NCBI RefSeq assembly: GCF_900103225.1
Contig: NZ_FNJH01000002.1
Coordinates: 124,001-188,000 of the forward strand
Direction of reading: 5' to 3'
DNA: 64,000 nt
From: Pseudomonas congelans
Lineage (GTDB): Bacteria; Pseudomonadota; Gammaproteobacteria; Pseudomonadales; Pseudomonadaceae
Part shown: piece by piece, positions 39,301 to 47,543 of the stretch
Layout of the letters: every line of letters begins with the position of its first letter
Position numbering within the stretch: position 1 is the first letter of the stretch
The notes under the pieces: generated by a model
The model's database searches: none
What the model was told of the DNA's origin: nothing
What the model saw: only the letters and a program-made list of their open reading frames with translations
Translations under genes and position numbers: made by a program

Positions 39301-39715
39301 GGTCGTTGGTGTCTTTCAGGATGTCGCCCAGTTTGTCCTGCTCAACGCCGACAGTTTTTGCACCAAAGGCCATGCGCTGGAAGTCTTCGACCGTGGTGTT
39401 CGATAGCGCGGAAAGGTTCTTGACCTCTTTCGCGTAATCGATGGTGCTGGTCGTCAGCGCCACCAACCCAGCGATCGAACCAGCAGCGGCCAGGTTACCG
39501 GCGCCGATCTGATCGAATGCTGATGTGACCGCACGGCCCACGGTCTGGGCGCTGGCGTTCACTCGGTCGAAAGCGTTGTCGATCCGACCCAGGCTTTGAT
39601 CGATGTTATGAGCGGTGCTCGACACCGAGCCTTCCGAGCGGGTCAACTCCTGGCGCAACTGCGCCGTTGTGGCTTCGATGCGAACCAGCATGCCTTGGAC
39701 GTCGGTATCGGCCAC
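36311..39715 (-). CDS. Tail tape measure protein
   Basis: A 1134-residue protein, the longest in the window. It is mostly helical with long Ala/Gln/Lys/Glu coiled regions, a hydrophobic stretch (SLLALLGGPAGIAALAIGVG) near residues 480-500, and a glycine-rich C-terminal part. The length of this protein sets tail length; 1134 residues suggest a tail of roughly 150-170 nm if the usual 1.5 Angstrom per residue holds. It follows the G/GT chaperone genes. Confidence 0.93.
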   Translation of the reverse strand: MADTDVQGMLVRIEATTAQLRQELTRSEGSVSSTAHNIDQSLGRIDNAFDRVNASAQTVGRAVTSAFDQIGAGNLAAAGSIAGLVALTTSTIDYAKEVKNLSALSNTTVEDFQRMAFGAKTVGVEQDKLGDILKDTNDRVGEFLQRGGGEMSDFFKEIAPKIGVTAGQFANLSGPQALQLYYTSLEKAGLNQQQMTTYMEAMADETTALIPLLRNNGKGFKEWGDQADRAGSVISEFNVNRLVAAGQAISGLKATFSGAANQITIGLLPGIESITKSLQGLSDNGGAQRLGETISFLAENVDVLVAALGGKMAAAFAKFAIDAVASSAAATKATLTNIATTKASAIAKAEETAASAASAAAKLRESVAAYSAAQALEAETIARLAQVQAARQALAYQARLAVGTAEEARYTAALAAMDAELAAAKTAATAATQRLAIATAASSSAMARDTAATVANAAAQAQAAAAKNVLARASSSLLALLGGPAGIAALAIGVGVAFLAMGSNAQTARTDVNDLKRSVEEVRKEFAQLTRDQQQGALVRISEQQRDSANEAADAFEGLRTSMQRALIGPRSSEAGGKQFAALASSMDEARKAGQPLSDTILKVGQQLGIPQKQLDGWVKQSEAVSTLDVNTNLLAARQELYTKQLDGSTKSTKDKNEADIAADNAGKNYQQTLDKQIHALKDKTKLEEADRFITENKIDPQGALAKQIRDTAKAYDAQKDADKSATESAQKHKEAQNKLEQQLKTAADAYAKLKESFDPVSAAADEQSKKTDELRLLYKAGKISTEEYGKGLQWLKQQYDQTVASADGMAAAMKYEADLQRQLAIATASYQQTASAVGMGSKEAERAQARLSLEQDTNNKVLALREALATATTDKQRQDLERQIALTQQYGAKTAQAMQDGWKKVDQAQGDWTNGAKAAWQNYRDEVANIAGQTQSLISDAFDGAEDVLTEFVKTGKLSFKSLADSIVDDLIRIQVRKALVGAVSSFASSGLGSGIASVFQADGGVWDRGVQKFAKGAAFTNSIVNTPTLFGMAGGKTGMAGEAGPEAIMPLTRAADGSLGVRMVGGDAGGGSTATTSTALGSVTQHFTFQGNADAVSRAEVRRAAQEGAQAAYQMVLNDFKTNGPARQLING

Positions 39716-39736
39716 GTGTAGAACTCCGGAAAAACG

Positions 39737-40314
39737 TTATGTGCTGCCCTTGCCGGTGAGCGCCATACGCAGCTTCTGCGCGACGGTCGCCGGCTTGGGT
39801 TTGGATTGGGGGCTGGACTGGGTGCTGCTGGGGAAGGGGCTGGTCATGCGCGCCCACTCGATCTTCGCGTCCATGGCGAGGAACAGTTCGGGCAGCGAGG
39901 TATGCCACGCCACTTGCGGTGACCAACCGAGCCAGCCGGTGGCCACCGCGTAAAGCCGATCGACGTAGCTCCCCGCCTCTACGGCGCTGACTCCGTCGGC
40001 TGCTCCTTTCCCGGCTCACCGCCGCGCGGGTTGTACAGGGCTGCCAGGTAATCGTTCAGCTGCGGGGTCATGTCTGCTACGCCCGCCTGCCATACCGCCT
40101 CTGCCAAGCCTTCCGTCTGCTTTTCAGTCAGGTTGGCACCGGCAGCGATGATCAGCGCGGCACCGTCCACGCTGACCTGATGCAGCGCGCTGGCTGCGCC
40201 TCGAAGTCCGCCGAAACGCGCCTCGATAGAACGGACGGCAGCCAGGGTTGGCCGCAATTGATAAGTGGTCCCGCCAATGACAAGATCGATGTTGCCGTGC
40301 AATGTCTTGCTCAT
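39737..40314 (-). CDS. Tail assembly chaperone GT (programmed -1 frameshift product)
   Basis: The ribosome starts at 40314, reads gene G, slips by -1 at GGGAAAG (40006-40012) and continues in the other frame to 39737. The added part begins GAADGVSAVEAGSYVDRLYAV and ends TVAQKLRMALTGKGST; residues SYVDRLYAVATGWLGW resemble tail chaperone T domains. The product is about 192 residues. G and GT coat the tape measure protein during tail assembly. The frame has no good start of its own. Confidence 0.82.
39979..40314 (-). CDS. Tail assembly chaperone G
   Basis: A 111-residue protein (MSKTLHGNIDLVIGGTTYQL), like the gp11-type tail chaperones with IEARFGGLRGAASALHQV. It is made when no frameshift happens and ends in EQPTESAP just past the slippery site. 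It lies between the major tail protein and the tape measure, the standard place. Confidence 0.85.
   Translation of the reverse strand: MSKTLHGNIDLVIGGTTYQLRPTLAAVRSIEARFGGLRGAASALHQVSVDGAALIIAAGANLTEKQTEGLAEAVWQAGVADMTPQLNDYLAALYNPRGGEPGKEQPTESAP
40006..40012 (-). promoter_or_regulatory. Slippery site for -1 frameshift
   Basis: On the minus strand G-GGA-AAG in the zero frame, i.e. the heptamer GGGAAAG, identical to the site used by lambda G/T. It lies a dozen codons before the G stop, and the -1 frame downstream stays open to the conserved T-like part. Confidence 0.85.
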
Positions 40315-40325
40315 GGTTCACCCGA

Positions 40326-40823
40326 TCAGGCGGCAGGGCCGGCAGCAATTTCGATGACATCGGAGTTGATGCCCATGGTGATGTTGCGGCGCACAACGTT
40401 GTCAGCTGCGCCAGGCGCAACGGTGTTGTTCATCACCTTCACGCGGAAGTAGAAGGTGGTCGGCAGCACGGCAGGCGTTGCTGTCGCGTCACCGTCGTTC
40501 AGCGTGACCTTGATGTTGTAATCGCCCTTGGAGCGGTCCTTGTGGGCAACCTTCACGGCCTTTTGACCCGCGTCGCCGTTGTCCAGGCCGACAGTCAGCG
40601 TCATGTCGCCAGCGTCAGCAGTGCCCTTGTACTTGCGCACGCGGCCATCCTTCAGCGACGTGAAGGTCACCGAACTGAAGGTGTCGCCAAACTCGCCCAG
40701 GTCTTCGATTTCGCCGAGCTCGACGTAAACGTCCTGTTTGTAATCGGCTTCGGTATCGGCGCCGGTTTTGGTGCCGAGGCTAAGTCGGCAGCCTGCAGCG
40801 GTGTTCAAATTGTCGTCGGCCAT
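40326..40823 (-). CDS. Major tail protein
   Basis: A 165-residue protein starting MADDNLNTAAGCRL with a strong ribosome site (GGAGGA). Beta strands such as DMTLTVGLDNGDAG and TTFYFRVKVMNNTV, together with its place between the connectors and the chaperones, mark it as the tail tube protein. A longer upstream start is possible but weaker. Confidence 0.85.
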   Translation of the reverse strand: MADDNLNTAAGCRLSLGTKTGADTEADYKQDVYVELGEIEDLGEFGDTFSSVTFTSLKDGRVRKYKGTADAGDMTLTVGLDNGDAGQKAVKVAHKDRSKGDYNIKVTLNDGDATATPAVLPTTFYFRVKVMNNTVAPGAADNVVRRNITMGINSDVIEIAAGPAA

Positions 40824-40877
40824 GGAAATTCCTCCAAAAGGCACATTGGATAAAGCCGCGAAGCGGCAGATGTTGAA

Positions 40878-41264
40878 TCAGTGAGTGGTGATGACGCGGA
40901 CCGTGATAGCGCCCATGTACGTGACGCCGTCTGCATCACGCTGTGAATCCGCGCGCTCTACGCGGACAGACACCGCCCTGCCAACTTCCAGCGGCAGGGG
41001 GCGCTCATCCAGCGCGGCGGTTACCTCAGCGTTGATGCGCTTGACCTCGGCCTGGCCGTGAGCATCCGACCAGACGGTCAGGTAGAGCAGGCGCTGCTGA
41101 CGCTTGCGCCCGGCGATAGGACTGGTGTTGGTCGAGATTTCGCGGTCGATGGATACATACGGCATAGGCGTGTCCAGCGGTGCACCATCGTAAATGGGGC
41201 ATGACACCTCGGCCTGTAGCCGCTCGAAAAGTGCGACCTGCAGGGCAACGGACGGATCAGCCAT
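40878..41264 (-). CDS. Tail completion protein (DUF3168)
   Basis: A 128-residue DUF3168 protein (VALQVALFERLQAEVSCPIYDGAPLDTPMPYVSID), the tail terminator of HK97-like phages. Start overlaps the end of the gp10 gene by eight bases. Confidence 0.85.
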   Translation of the reverse strand: MADPSVALQVALFERLQAEVSCPIYDGAPLDTPMPYVSIDREISTNTSPIAGRKRQQRLLYLTVWSDAHGQAEVKRINAEVTAALDERPLPLEVGRAVSVRVERADSQRDADGVTYMGAITVRVITTH

Positions 41265-41757
41265 CGCTTCCTCCCTGACTGGCCTTCTTCAGCGTTCGAT
41301 TCACGGCAGCGCGGATGTCTGCCAGCACCACCTCCCGGTTCACGTCCAACGAAGGCCGCAACCAGGGATGAGCCGGCAGCGCAGGTATGCTCGGGTACTT
41401 GCCGAAAAAAGTGGAGCCGTCCGACTTATTCTTGACCGAGCGGCTTCGGTTGCCCGCGCGCTTTGCCCCGTCGTAGCCTTTGGTGCCATATTCCAGGAAC
41501 CGCAGGTAAAAGAATCGACGGTTGTCCTTTTTGCCACGAATGCCGATCTGCGCATCCAAGCCACTTTTGGAGACAAACGCCTTCAGGGCGCCAGCCGCTT
41601 CGCCAGTGTCCCGAGGGATGGTCGACTTCATGGTGGCCAGGATCTTGTTGGCGGCCTCCTGCATGGTCGGGCGCAGCTCGTTATCCACGTTCTGATGAAT
41701 GTTGCGCAGCGTCCGGCGTAGCTTGAAGTCACCGGACATACGGGACCGGCGCGCCAT
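41257..41757 (-). CDS. HK97 gp10 family protein
   Basis: A 166-residue neck protein. Parts: TLRNIHQNVDNELRPTMQEA and AANKILATMKSTIPRDTGEAA, then FFYLRFLEYGTKG. It connects head and tail. The start at 41757 has GGAG 7 bases upstream, lying in the end of the preceding small gene. Confidence 0.88.
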   Translation of the reverse strand: MARRSRMSGDFKLRRTLRNIHQNVDNELRPTMQEAANKILATMKSTIPRDTGEAAGALKAFVSKSGLDAQIGIRGKKDNRRFFYLRFLEYGTKGYDGAKRAGNRSRSVKNKSDGSTFFGKYPSIPALPAHPWLRPSLDVNREVVLADIRAAVNRTLKKASQGGSDG

Positions 41758-41760
41758 GGG

Positions 41761-41925
41761 TTACTCCTTTGCCTTGTCGGCTTTCGGCGCCGGGGTGTTC
41801 TTGACCTCTTCGACCAGGCCTCGCTCAATCAGAGACTTTGCCGTAGCAGCGTCCACGGTGAATTCATCGCCTGTAGTCCGCTCGCCTACGGCGCCGGAGA
41901 TGTTGGCAAGTGCTCTAACGTTCAT
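41761..41925 (-). CDS. Small phage connector-region protein, 54 residues
   Basis: MNVRALANISGAVGERTTGD begins this 54-residue protein, with a good ribosome site (GAGGAA). Its middle (GDEFTVDAATAKSLIERG) and lysine-rich end resemble the 66-residue protein at 42555-42755. Both may be small scaffold, decoration or connector proteins of one family. Function unknown. Confidence 0.75.
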   Translation of the reverse strand: MNVRALANISGAVGERTTGDEFTVDAATAKSLIERGLVEEVKNTPAPKADKAKE

Positions 41926-41934
41926 GGGATTTCC

Positions 41935-42255
41935 TCAAGGGTTGGGGACATTGGTGCAGAGCAGACGGAGCATTGAAAGCTCGTTGTCTGGCAGTGCAGC
42001 CACAATCAGATAGGTGACGCCTCTGTTCACCAGGCGGCAGCCTGCAATCAGGTCCGGCCGTGGCCTGACCCGGACTTCTGCGGTAACCACCGCAGAAAGC
42101 TTTTCAGCAATGGCTTCGATGCGGCCAGTTGGCAAGGTGAACTCCGCCCAGAGCTTGCCGGACTCGATCCAGGTGTCGTCAAAACCACCGGTTCGATTCT
42201 TGACCCGCTCAGGCTTGTAGAGCGTAGGACGGTGCCGCATTGGGCCTGCTCTCAT
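41935..42255 (-). CDS. Head closure protein (head-tail adaptor)
   Basis: A 106-residue SPP1 gp16-type protein beginning MRAGPMRHRPTLYKPE, with the family motif WAEFTLPTGRIEAIAE. The ATG at 42255 overlaps the stop of the next upstream gene; a TTG 21 bases earlier is a weak alternative. Confidence 0.83.
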   Translation of the reverse strand: MRAGPMRHRPTLYKPERVKNRTGGFDDTWIESGKLWAEFTLPTGRIEAIAEKLSAVVTAEVRVRPRPDLIAGCRLVNRGVTYLIVAALPDNELSMLRLLCTNVPNP

Positions 42256-42554
42256 TAGAATCGCTTCCTGTACCAAAGCAGTCGCTCAAAGGCCAATTGC
42301 ACCTCAGCAGGCGCGCCACCAATAACGACGGCCTCGCGGTTGACGTACCAGTGGCCGACCAACAGCAGTACGGCCTGCTCGACATCCGGGGTAAAACCCA
42401 TCTGCTCTGGGCCGGCCGGATCTCCCTCGACCAGCTCCCGGTCACAGTGCATGGCGACGTGAGACTTGGCCGCCTCGACGTAGCCAGCAATGAGCCTGTC
42501 TTCCTCTTCGCCGTCCACCTTGAGCTGTATCTTCACCAGCGCCAGGTCGATCAT
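42255..42554 (-). CDS. Head-tail connector protein
   Basis: A 99-residue gp6-like connector (MIDLALVKIQLKVDGEEEDRL then EQAVLLLVGHWYVNREAV). It forms the ring under the portal. The gene directly abuts the 66-residue gene upstream. Confidence 0.87.
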   Translation of the reverse strand: MIDLALVKIQLKVDGEEEDRLIAGYVEAAKSHVAMHCDRELVEGDPAGPEQMGFTPDVEQAVLLLVGHWYVNREAVVIGGAPAEVQLAFERLLWYRKRF

Positions 42555-42755
42555 TTACTTGTTCTCTTCGGGCTTGGCCTGCTTGGTGGTCTTGGGAGCA
42601 GTTTTGCCGTCAACCTCCGCAGCCAACCCTTTGCCCACCAGTGTGTGCCCGTATTCGTCGCTCACGTCGAACTCTTCGCCAGCGCGGGCCTGGCCCGTGG
42701 CGTTTTTCAACTCTGCCTGGACGCCCTTAAAGCCCCACAGCGCTCGAATTTTCAT
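42555..42755 (-). CDS. Small phage protein, 66 residues
   Basis: A short protein starting MKIRALWGFKGVQ, with the motif GEEFDVSDEYGHTLVGKGLA and a lysine-rich tail. It resembles the 54-residue protein three genes downstream. It follows the capsid gene after a terminator. Function unknown. Confidence 0.75.
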   Translation of the reverse strand: MKIRALWGFKGVQAELKNATGQARAGEEFDVSDEYGHTLVGKGLAAEVDGKTAPKTTKQAKPEENK

Positions 42756-42768
42756 ATTCGTTATCCAT

Positions 42769-42791
42769 AAAAAAAGGGCCGTTAGGCCCTT
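42769..42791 (-). terminator. Intrinsic terminator after the capsid gene
   Basis: On the minus strand AAGGGCC, TAAC, GGCCCTT is followed by TTTTT. It lies 17 bases past the capsid stop and would reduce expression of connector and tail genes relative to capsid, unless antitermination acts. Confidence 0.88.
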
Positions 42792-42807
42792 GTGAATGAA
42801 ATGCTGC

Positions 42808-44013
42808 TTACTTGGCCGCGAAGCGACCTTTGACGAAGGCGTATGGACGGCGGACCGCCAAACCCAGACGCTCTTCGACGAGTACGACGCGTTGGTTGCG
42901 CACGAAGTCATCATTGATCATGCCGACCTTTACGGTGAACGCCATGCGGTCATAGATGCGCGCGCCCTGGGCGAACGAGCCGGTCAGGAACTCGCCACCT
43001 GTGGTGTCGCCATCGCCCTCGTCCATGCTGTCCGAAGCAACCACCGGACGACCCCAAAGGATTGGAGTGACCAGGCCTTGCAGGTTGGCGAACAGGTAGC
43101 GGTTTTCCGCATCCTTCTGCAGCTCGATGTTCATCCAGTCGAGGTCGGTCATGACCACGGCATCTGCGGCGCGCTTGGACTGCTTGCGGACTTGGTAGAT
43201 CGCGCGGCGCACGGTGTCGATTGCCGTGTCGCCAGTCTTGGACAGAGCAGCGTCAAATGCTCTTGCCTGGGTCATGACGCCGTTGAGATTGTTGTCTTGA
43301 CCGTCGCCTTTGAGGATCTGCCCTTCTTCTTCCAGCTTCAGGTCGTAGCGCAGCAGTTCCTGAATGTAGGAATACAGCTGCGGCACATCGTCCAGCGCTT
43401 CGTCGGTGATCGGCATCCAAACCGCCATCTTCTTGATGGTGTCGGTCTTTTGGGTGAACGTCACGTTGCTGGTGGGCTTCACACCGCCTTCAGCAACCAT
43501 GCCAGCGCCCCGGGTGTGGACGTTCTCGACGAAGTAGCTGTAAGAATTTCCGTCTACTGGAGTGCTCGGGATCAGGTCGCGAATCAGCAGGTTCTGGCGG
43601 GGCACGTCCTGGATAATCGGATCGTACTGAGGGACCACCAGGCCGGAGCTGGTGACTTTCATTTCAGTCATCGACGCCATGTCGGACTTGATGATCTCGA
43701 TTTCAGCCTTATCCTGCTTTCGCGAGCTCATGGCCTTGAAATCGTCATTGCCTTTGACGAAATCGATAAAGCCTTTCTTTTCGCCGCCCTGGCCACGCAG
43801 CTTGATGCCCTTCTCTTCGATAATTTGCACCTGCTCTATGATGCGCTCCAGCTCACCTTTCTGGTTTTCGATCTGCTTTTTCAGATCTCCAGCCACAGCG
43901 TTGCCTTTTTCCAGCTCGCCAGAAACGGCGTCGTACTTCACTTGCAGGTTACCGAAGCCCTCTTTGAGTTGCTTTTCGAGGGATTCGCGAATTTCTTTTA
44001 CGTCAGCGGTCAT
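42808..44013 (-). CDS. Major capsid protein, HK97 family
   Basis: A 401-residue protein. The first ~110 residues are a charged coiled coil (the delta scaffold domain), followed by the capsid fold (KVTSSGLVVPQYDPIIQDVP, YSYFVENVHTRGAGMV, WMPITDEALDDVPQLYSYI). The scaffold part is expected to be cut by the adjacent protease. Its start overlaps the protease stop as ATGA. Confidence 0.93.
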   Translation of the reverse strand: MTADVKEIRESLEKQLKEGFGNLQVKYDAVSGELEKGNAVAGDLKKQIENQKGELERIIEQVQIIEEKGIKLRGQGGEKKGFIDFVKGNDDFKAMSSRKQDKAEIEIIKSDMASMTEMKVTSSGLVVPQYDPIIQDVPRQNLLIRDLIPSTPVDGNSYSYFVENVHTRGAGMVAEGGVKPTSNVTFTQKTDTIKKMAVWMPITDEALDDVPQLYSYIQELLRYDLKLEEEGQILKGDGQDNNLNGVMTQARAFDAALSKTGDTAIDTVRRAIYQVRKQSKRAADAVVMTDLDWMNIELQKDAENRYLFANLQGLVTPILWGRPVVASDSMDEGDGDTTGGEFLTGSFAQGARIYDRMAFTVKVGMINDDFVRNQRVVLVEERLGLAVRRPYAFVKGRFAAK

Positions 44014-44654
44014 GGCTGAACTCCAAATTGGGTAATGAACAGTTGGGAGATTGCTTTCAGCTCATCCACGATCACCGTGTCCGCTGCACCACCATCACGG
44101 TGGACGGCGGTATAGCCGAGCGAGGCGACCGCAGCCGCCTCCTTTTGCGAAAGGCCCATACGTTCACGCAGGGCCTTTTCAAAAAGTCTGATATCCGACT
44201 TCACGTCGGTAATGGTCGCCTCGGGATTCATGCCGAACGGGACGATTGAGGCTTCCCACAGTTCAGCCTCCTTGATGATGCGAATCTGGCGGCCTGCACG
44301 CTCTTCGTAACTCGACAGCAGCGTGTTGAAGCCAATGGACATGCTGTCCAGCGTGCCCTCCTTCATCAGCTCGTAGGCATCACGGGCATAGCTGACGGCA
44401 AGGTTGATCCTGCCTTTCAGGAACAGGCCGTGGGCGTCCTGGGTGAACTCGGCAGACCCAACCAGGCGAGTCAGGTCGTGAAACAGTGCCAGCTTCAAGC
44501 GCCCTCCGCGCGTTGCCTTCACCTTGGTGAAAGCGCCCGGCAGAATCACGTCATCGCCCAGATCCACGTTGTTGAACACCGAGGCGTAACCTTCGAAGTT
44601 ACCGGCGTCATCAACGGCCTTTACCTCGAAGGGAACTTCAATTTTTGTCAGCAT
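44010..44654 (-). CDS. HK97-family prohead protease
   Basis: A 214-residue protease. The start at 44654 gives MLTKIEVPFEVKAVDDAGNF; the open frame further upstream belongs to the portal gene region. The catalytic His is in LALFHDLTRLVG and the Ser is in TLDSMSIGFN, the herpes-protease-like pair. It overlaps the portal gene by 17 bases. Confidence 0.9.
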   Translation of the reverse strand: MLTKIEVPFEVKAVDDAGNFEGYASVFNNVDLGDDVILPGAFTKVKATRGGRLKLALFHDLTRLVGSAEFTQDAHGLFLKGRINLAVSYARDAYELMKEGTLDSMSIGFNTLLSSYEERAGRQIRIIKEAELWEASIVPFGMNPEATITDVKSDIRLFEKALRERMGLSQKEAAAVASLGYTAVHRDGGAADTVIVDELKAISQLFITQFGVQP

Positions 44655-45852
44655 TGGTCTGCATCTCCCATCGGGTGACCTGGTTGTATTGATCGCCCAA
44701 TAGCGGGGGCAGATTTTCTTTTTCGCGGACTTCGTTGATCGCCATCCAGCCAGAGCCGCCGGAGCCACCAAGAGCCGCTGTGTAGTAAGCCGATCGACCA
44801 GCGCTGTCAGCGCGCAGCAGGCCTTCCACGATGAACTCGACAAAGCGAGTCGTGCCTGCAAACAACTTGTCGTTGAGCTCGTCCTCGATGGCATCGAGGT
44901 AGGGCTTTAGGCCGAAGGTTACAAAGCCGCTGGTTTGCTGCTCCAGATTCGAACCCATAATTGAGGTTTTACCGGCCCGGTTGGCCAGATAGAGCGGAAC
45001 GCCCCACACACCTGCCAGCGCCTCTTCCTGAAACTGCTGAGACTCAATGAACTGGCTGTCCTTCTGACTGAGGCCCGCCGGTATGATCTTGGGGTTGCCC
45101 TGCAAAATCGCCATCTTGCCGATGTCAGCTGCATCACCTTTACGAACATCGGGGAATTTCTCCATGACCTGCGCCTGCTGTTCCTTGGTCAGGAACTGCT
45201 CGTAGATCACATAGCCGCCAGTGAATCCGCCCTTGCGCATGAAGTGCGCCGACCAGTCCTGCGCGGCCTTGGCCAGCCCCATCGTTTCGGCCTGATACTC
45301 GATTGGTGACAGCCCAACGATGCCGTCAATGCTGAACAGCTTGAAATGCAGCATGTTCTCGGGCGACACCGGAAACCGCTCGCCAGCCAGGGTCACGAAA
45401 TAAATCAGGTCGCCGTCTGTATTGACCTCAACCGAGTCAAACGGCACTGGCAGAAACGCTATCGGATCGCCGTTCGCCGCGCGCTCGATCAGGTTGTAGC
45501 TGTTACCCCGCAACGCCATGTTCACGACGGCCGCTTTCAGGAAGTTCAGCCGCGTCATGTAGGGATTGGGCTTACGCAGCACCCTTGCTGCCCGGTCCTT
45601 GTACGGGACCAACACACGCTTGCCGTCTTGGTCGTCATACAGTTTGAGCGGCAGCCCGGACACCGATTCGCACAGAATCTTCACGCAAGACCAGACAATT
45701 CCGATGCTCAGCGCGTTTTTGGACGTGATGCGTACGCCAGCCTTGGTGCGCTTACCGCCTATCTCAAGATCGACTTCGACGTAGTCACCGGTCAACGGAT
45801 CGGTGTAGCCAAAGAAACGCCACGTCAGTGGGTTGTACCAACGAAATGACAT
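44638..45852 (-). CDS. Portal protein, HK97 family
   Basis: A 404-residue portal. Recognisable parts: SIGIVWSCVKILCESVSGLPL, PNPYMTRLNFLKAAVVNMAL, LHFKLFSIDGIVGLSPIEY, and LEQQTSGFVTFGLKPYL. It forms the DNA gate of the head. Confidence 0.93.
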   Translation of the reverse strand: MSFRWYNPLTWRFFGYTDPLTGDYVEVDLEIGGKRTKAGVRITSKNALSIGIVWSCVKILCESVSGLPLKLYDDQDGKRVLVPYKDRAARVLRKPNPYMTRLNFLKAAVVNMALRGNSYNLIERAANGDPIAFLPVPFDSVEVNTDGDLIYFVTLAGERFPVSPENMLHFKLFSIDGIVGLSPIEYQAETMGLAKAAQDWSAHFMRKGGFTGGYVIYEQFLTKEQQAQVMEKFPDVRKGDAADIGKMAILQGNPKIIPAGLSQKDSQFIESQQFQEEALAGVWGVPLYLANRAGKTSIMGSNLEQQTSGFVTFGLKPYLDAIEDELNDKLFAGTTRFVEFIVEGLLRADSAGRSAYYTAALGGSGGSGWMAINEVREKENLPPLLGDQYNQVTRWEMQTNADKN

Positions 45853-45854
45853 AG

Positions 45855-47543
45855 TCAGCCTACAAGTCCGAAGAAACCATTATTCAGGTAGTCATCCATC
45901 CCGCCTTTACCTTCGGGGTTGAGTGACATAAGGGATACCGCGTTGAAGGTGGCCATGAGCGGGTCGATCTTGGCCGAGCCTGAAGCCTGCTTGGTGATGA
46001 GGATCGAGTTACCACGCGGCTCGACCCTGGCATTGCCGCAGCACCAGGCCATCATGGGTTGGCCACCGTGGATCAGGCCGCCCTCGGCCAGCTTGCGCTC
46101 GGTGGTCTTGATCGCACCGCCCAGCTTCCAGCCCTGCGAGATACCAATGATCTTGTCCTGCGGTACGCCCGCGGCGACAAGCGCATCAAGCACACCACCA
46201 ATGCCGGCTGGGTCGACGCCAACCTGATCCAGCAGGCCGGCCTTTTCGACGCGGGCTGCGAGGTCCGCGACTTCTTCAAGGTCATCGCCGATGACTTGAA
46301 CCATGGTGAGATGGCACTCTTTGGCGAAGTCATGAAGACGTGGCGCCTCGCCCTTACGGCGCTCAAGCACCGACGGGTGAGCCCAGGCATGCGTCCACAA
46401 CAGCCACTGGCGCGTTTGCTTGTCACGTCCAATTGCCGCAAACCCAAGCAGGTCATCCAGACCGCCGCCGTCGATGCCGATATCGATCACTTCGCAGCGC
46501 TCGATCAGATCGTCCAGCGTCAGGCCGGGCAGCTTGGCCTGCACTTCCCAAAACTCAGCACCGGCCCATCGATCAGAGCGCAGCGCCAAACCGATCTCGA
46601 CGTTCAAGTGTTTGGCGAGAAAACCACGGAACGACTCTTCGCCGTCGATCTGCGCCTGGGTGAAGCCGCGTTCAATGAACGGCTCGTCTACCGACAGCCC
46701 CAGATTCGGGTTGGTGATATACGCGTGTTTGACGTCTCGGTGGTCGCCCGCGTCGATCATGTGTTTCGGGAATTCGTAGAGCACTGGCAAGAACGACTTA
46801 TCGACTATAAGACCGTCGCGCACCTGGCGTGCGTAAAGCAGCTTCTGCCGGAACACGCCAGCAGGCGGTGCATCGGACTGGGTCGTAGCCCAGATAATGA
46901 ACCCCTCGGGCCTCGAGGCCAGGCCGCCAGTAGCTTCGCGGAGCATGGCCTCTGCATTGGCTCGTTTGCCGAATACCCAGAGTTCGTCGATGAATACGCC
47001 GATGGCTTTCTTGCCTGATACCGTCTCGCTGTCGGCTGCCACAACCTTGAGGGTCGCGCCGGTCTGCATGTGTGTAACGGTGCGCAAGTGATCCTGCACC
47101 TTGAGCAAGGCCGATAGCTCTTCGTCGGCCTTCACCATGTCCCGTATAGGGATGTAGGAGTTGTCTGCAATTTCCTTGGTCGGCGCCAGGATGATGAACT
47201 CGCCAGAGGTGCGCCAGTTCAACACCAGAGCAGTCAGCATAATGCCGGCGGCAATGGTCGACTTGCCGTTCTTCTTGCTGATCAGCAGCATGAATTCGCT
47301 GATCATCCGACGACCACTGTACGGGTCGTATGCGCCGAATATCGCGGCGACAAATTCATTCACCCACGGCCGGACTGTCTCGCACATCAGAGGGCTGCCG
47401 GTAGCATCCACCATGCGCAGGTCGCCAAAGACATTCAGCGCCTCAGCTGCTTGATCCGGGAACAGAGGCTCGAAAGGAATCAGGCTTTGGCGAGCGACGA
47501 TGCGCTGCTCCCAGTCTGTGCAGGACGTCGACCACTCCATCAT
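45855..47543 (-). CDS. Terminase large subunit
   Basis: A 562-residue packaging motor of the HK97 type. Walker A is SKKNGKST (about residues 89-96), Walker B is GVFIDELWVFG, and a C-terminal RNase H-like nuclease part has EVIDIGIDGGGLDDLLG and VGVDPAGIGG. Its first ATG overlaps the small subunit stop (ATGA). Confidence 0.94.
   Translation of the reverse strand: MMEWSTSCTDWEQRIVARQSLIPFEPLFPDQAAEALNVFGDLRMVDATGSPLMCETVRPWVNEFVAAIFGAYDPYSGRRMISEFMLLISKKNGKSTIAAGIMLTALVLNWRTSGEFIILAPTKEIADNSYIPIRDMVKADEELSALLKVQDHLRTVTHMQTGATLKVVAADSETVSGKKAIGVFIDELWVFGKRANAEAMLREATGGLASRPEGFIIWATTQSDAPPAGVFRQKLLYARQVRDGLIVDKSFLPVLYEFPKHMIDAGDHRDVKHAYITNPNLGLSVDEPFIERGFTQAQIDGEESFRGFLAKHLNVEIGLALRSDRWAGAEFWEVQAKLPGLTLDDLIERCEVIDIGIDGGGLDDLLGFAAIGRDKQTRQWLLWTHAWAHPSVLERRKGEAPRLHDFAKECHLTMVQVIGDDLEEVADLAARVEKAGLLDQVGVDPAGIGGVLDALVAAGVPQDKIIGISQGWKLGGAIKTTERKLAEGGLIHGGQPMMAWCCGNARVEPRGNSILITKQASGSAKIDPLMATFNAVSLMSLNPEGKGGMDDYLNNGFFGLVG

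Noticed and set aside
42796..44019. Plus-strand open frame of 407 codons opposite the capsid gene
   Set aside because: Shadow of the HK97 capsid gene.
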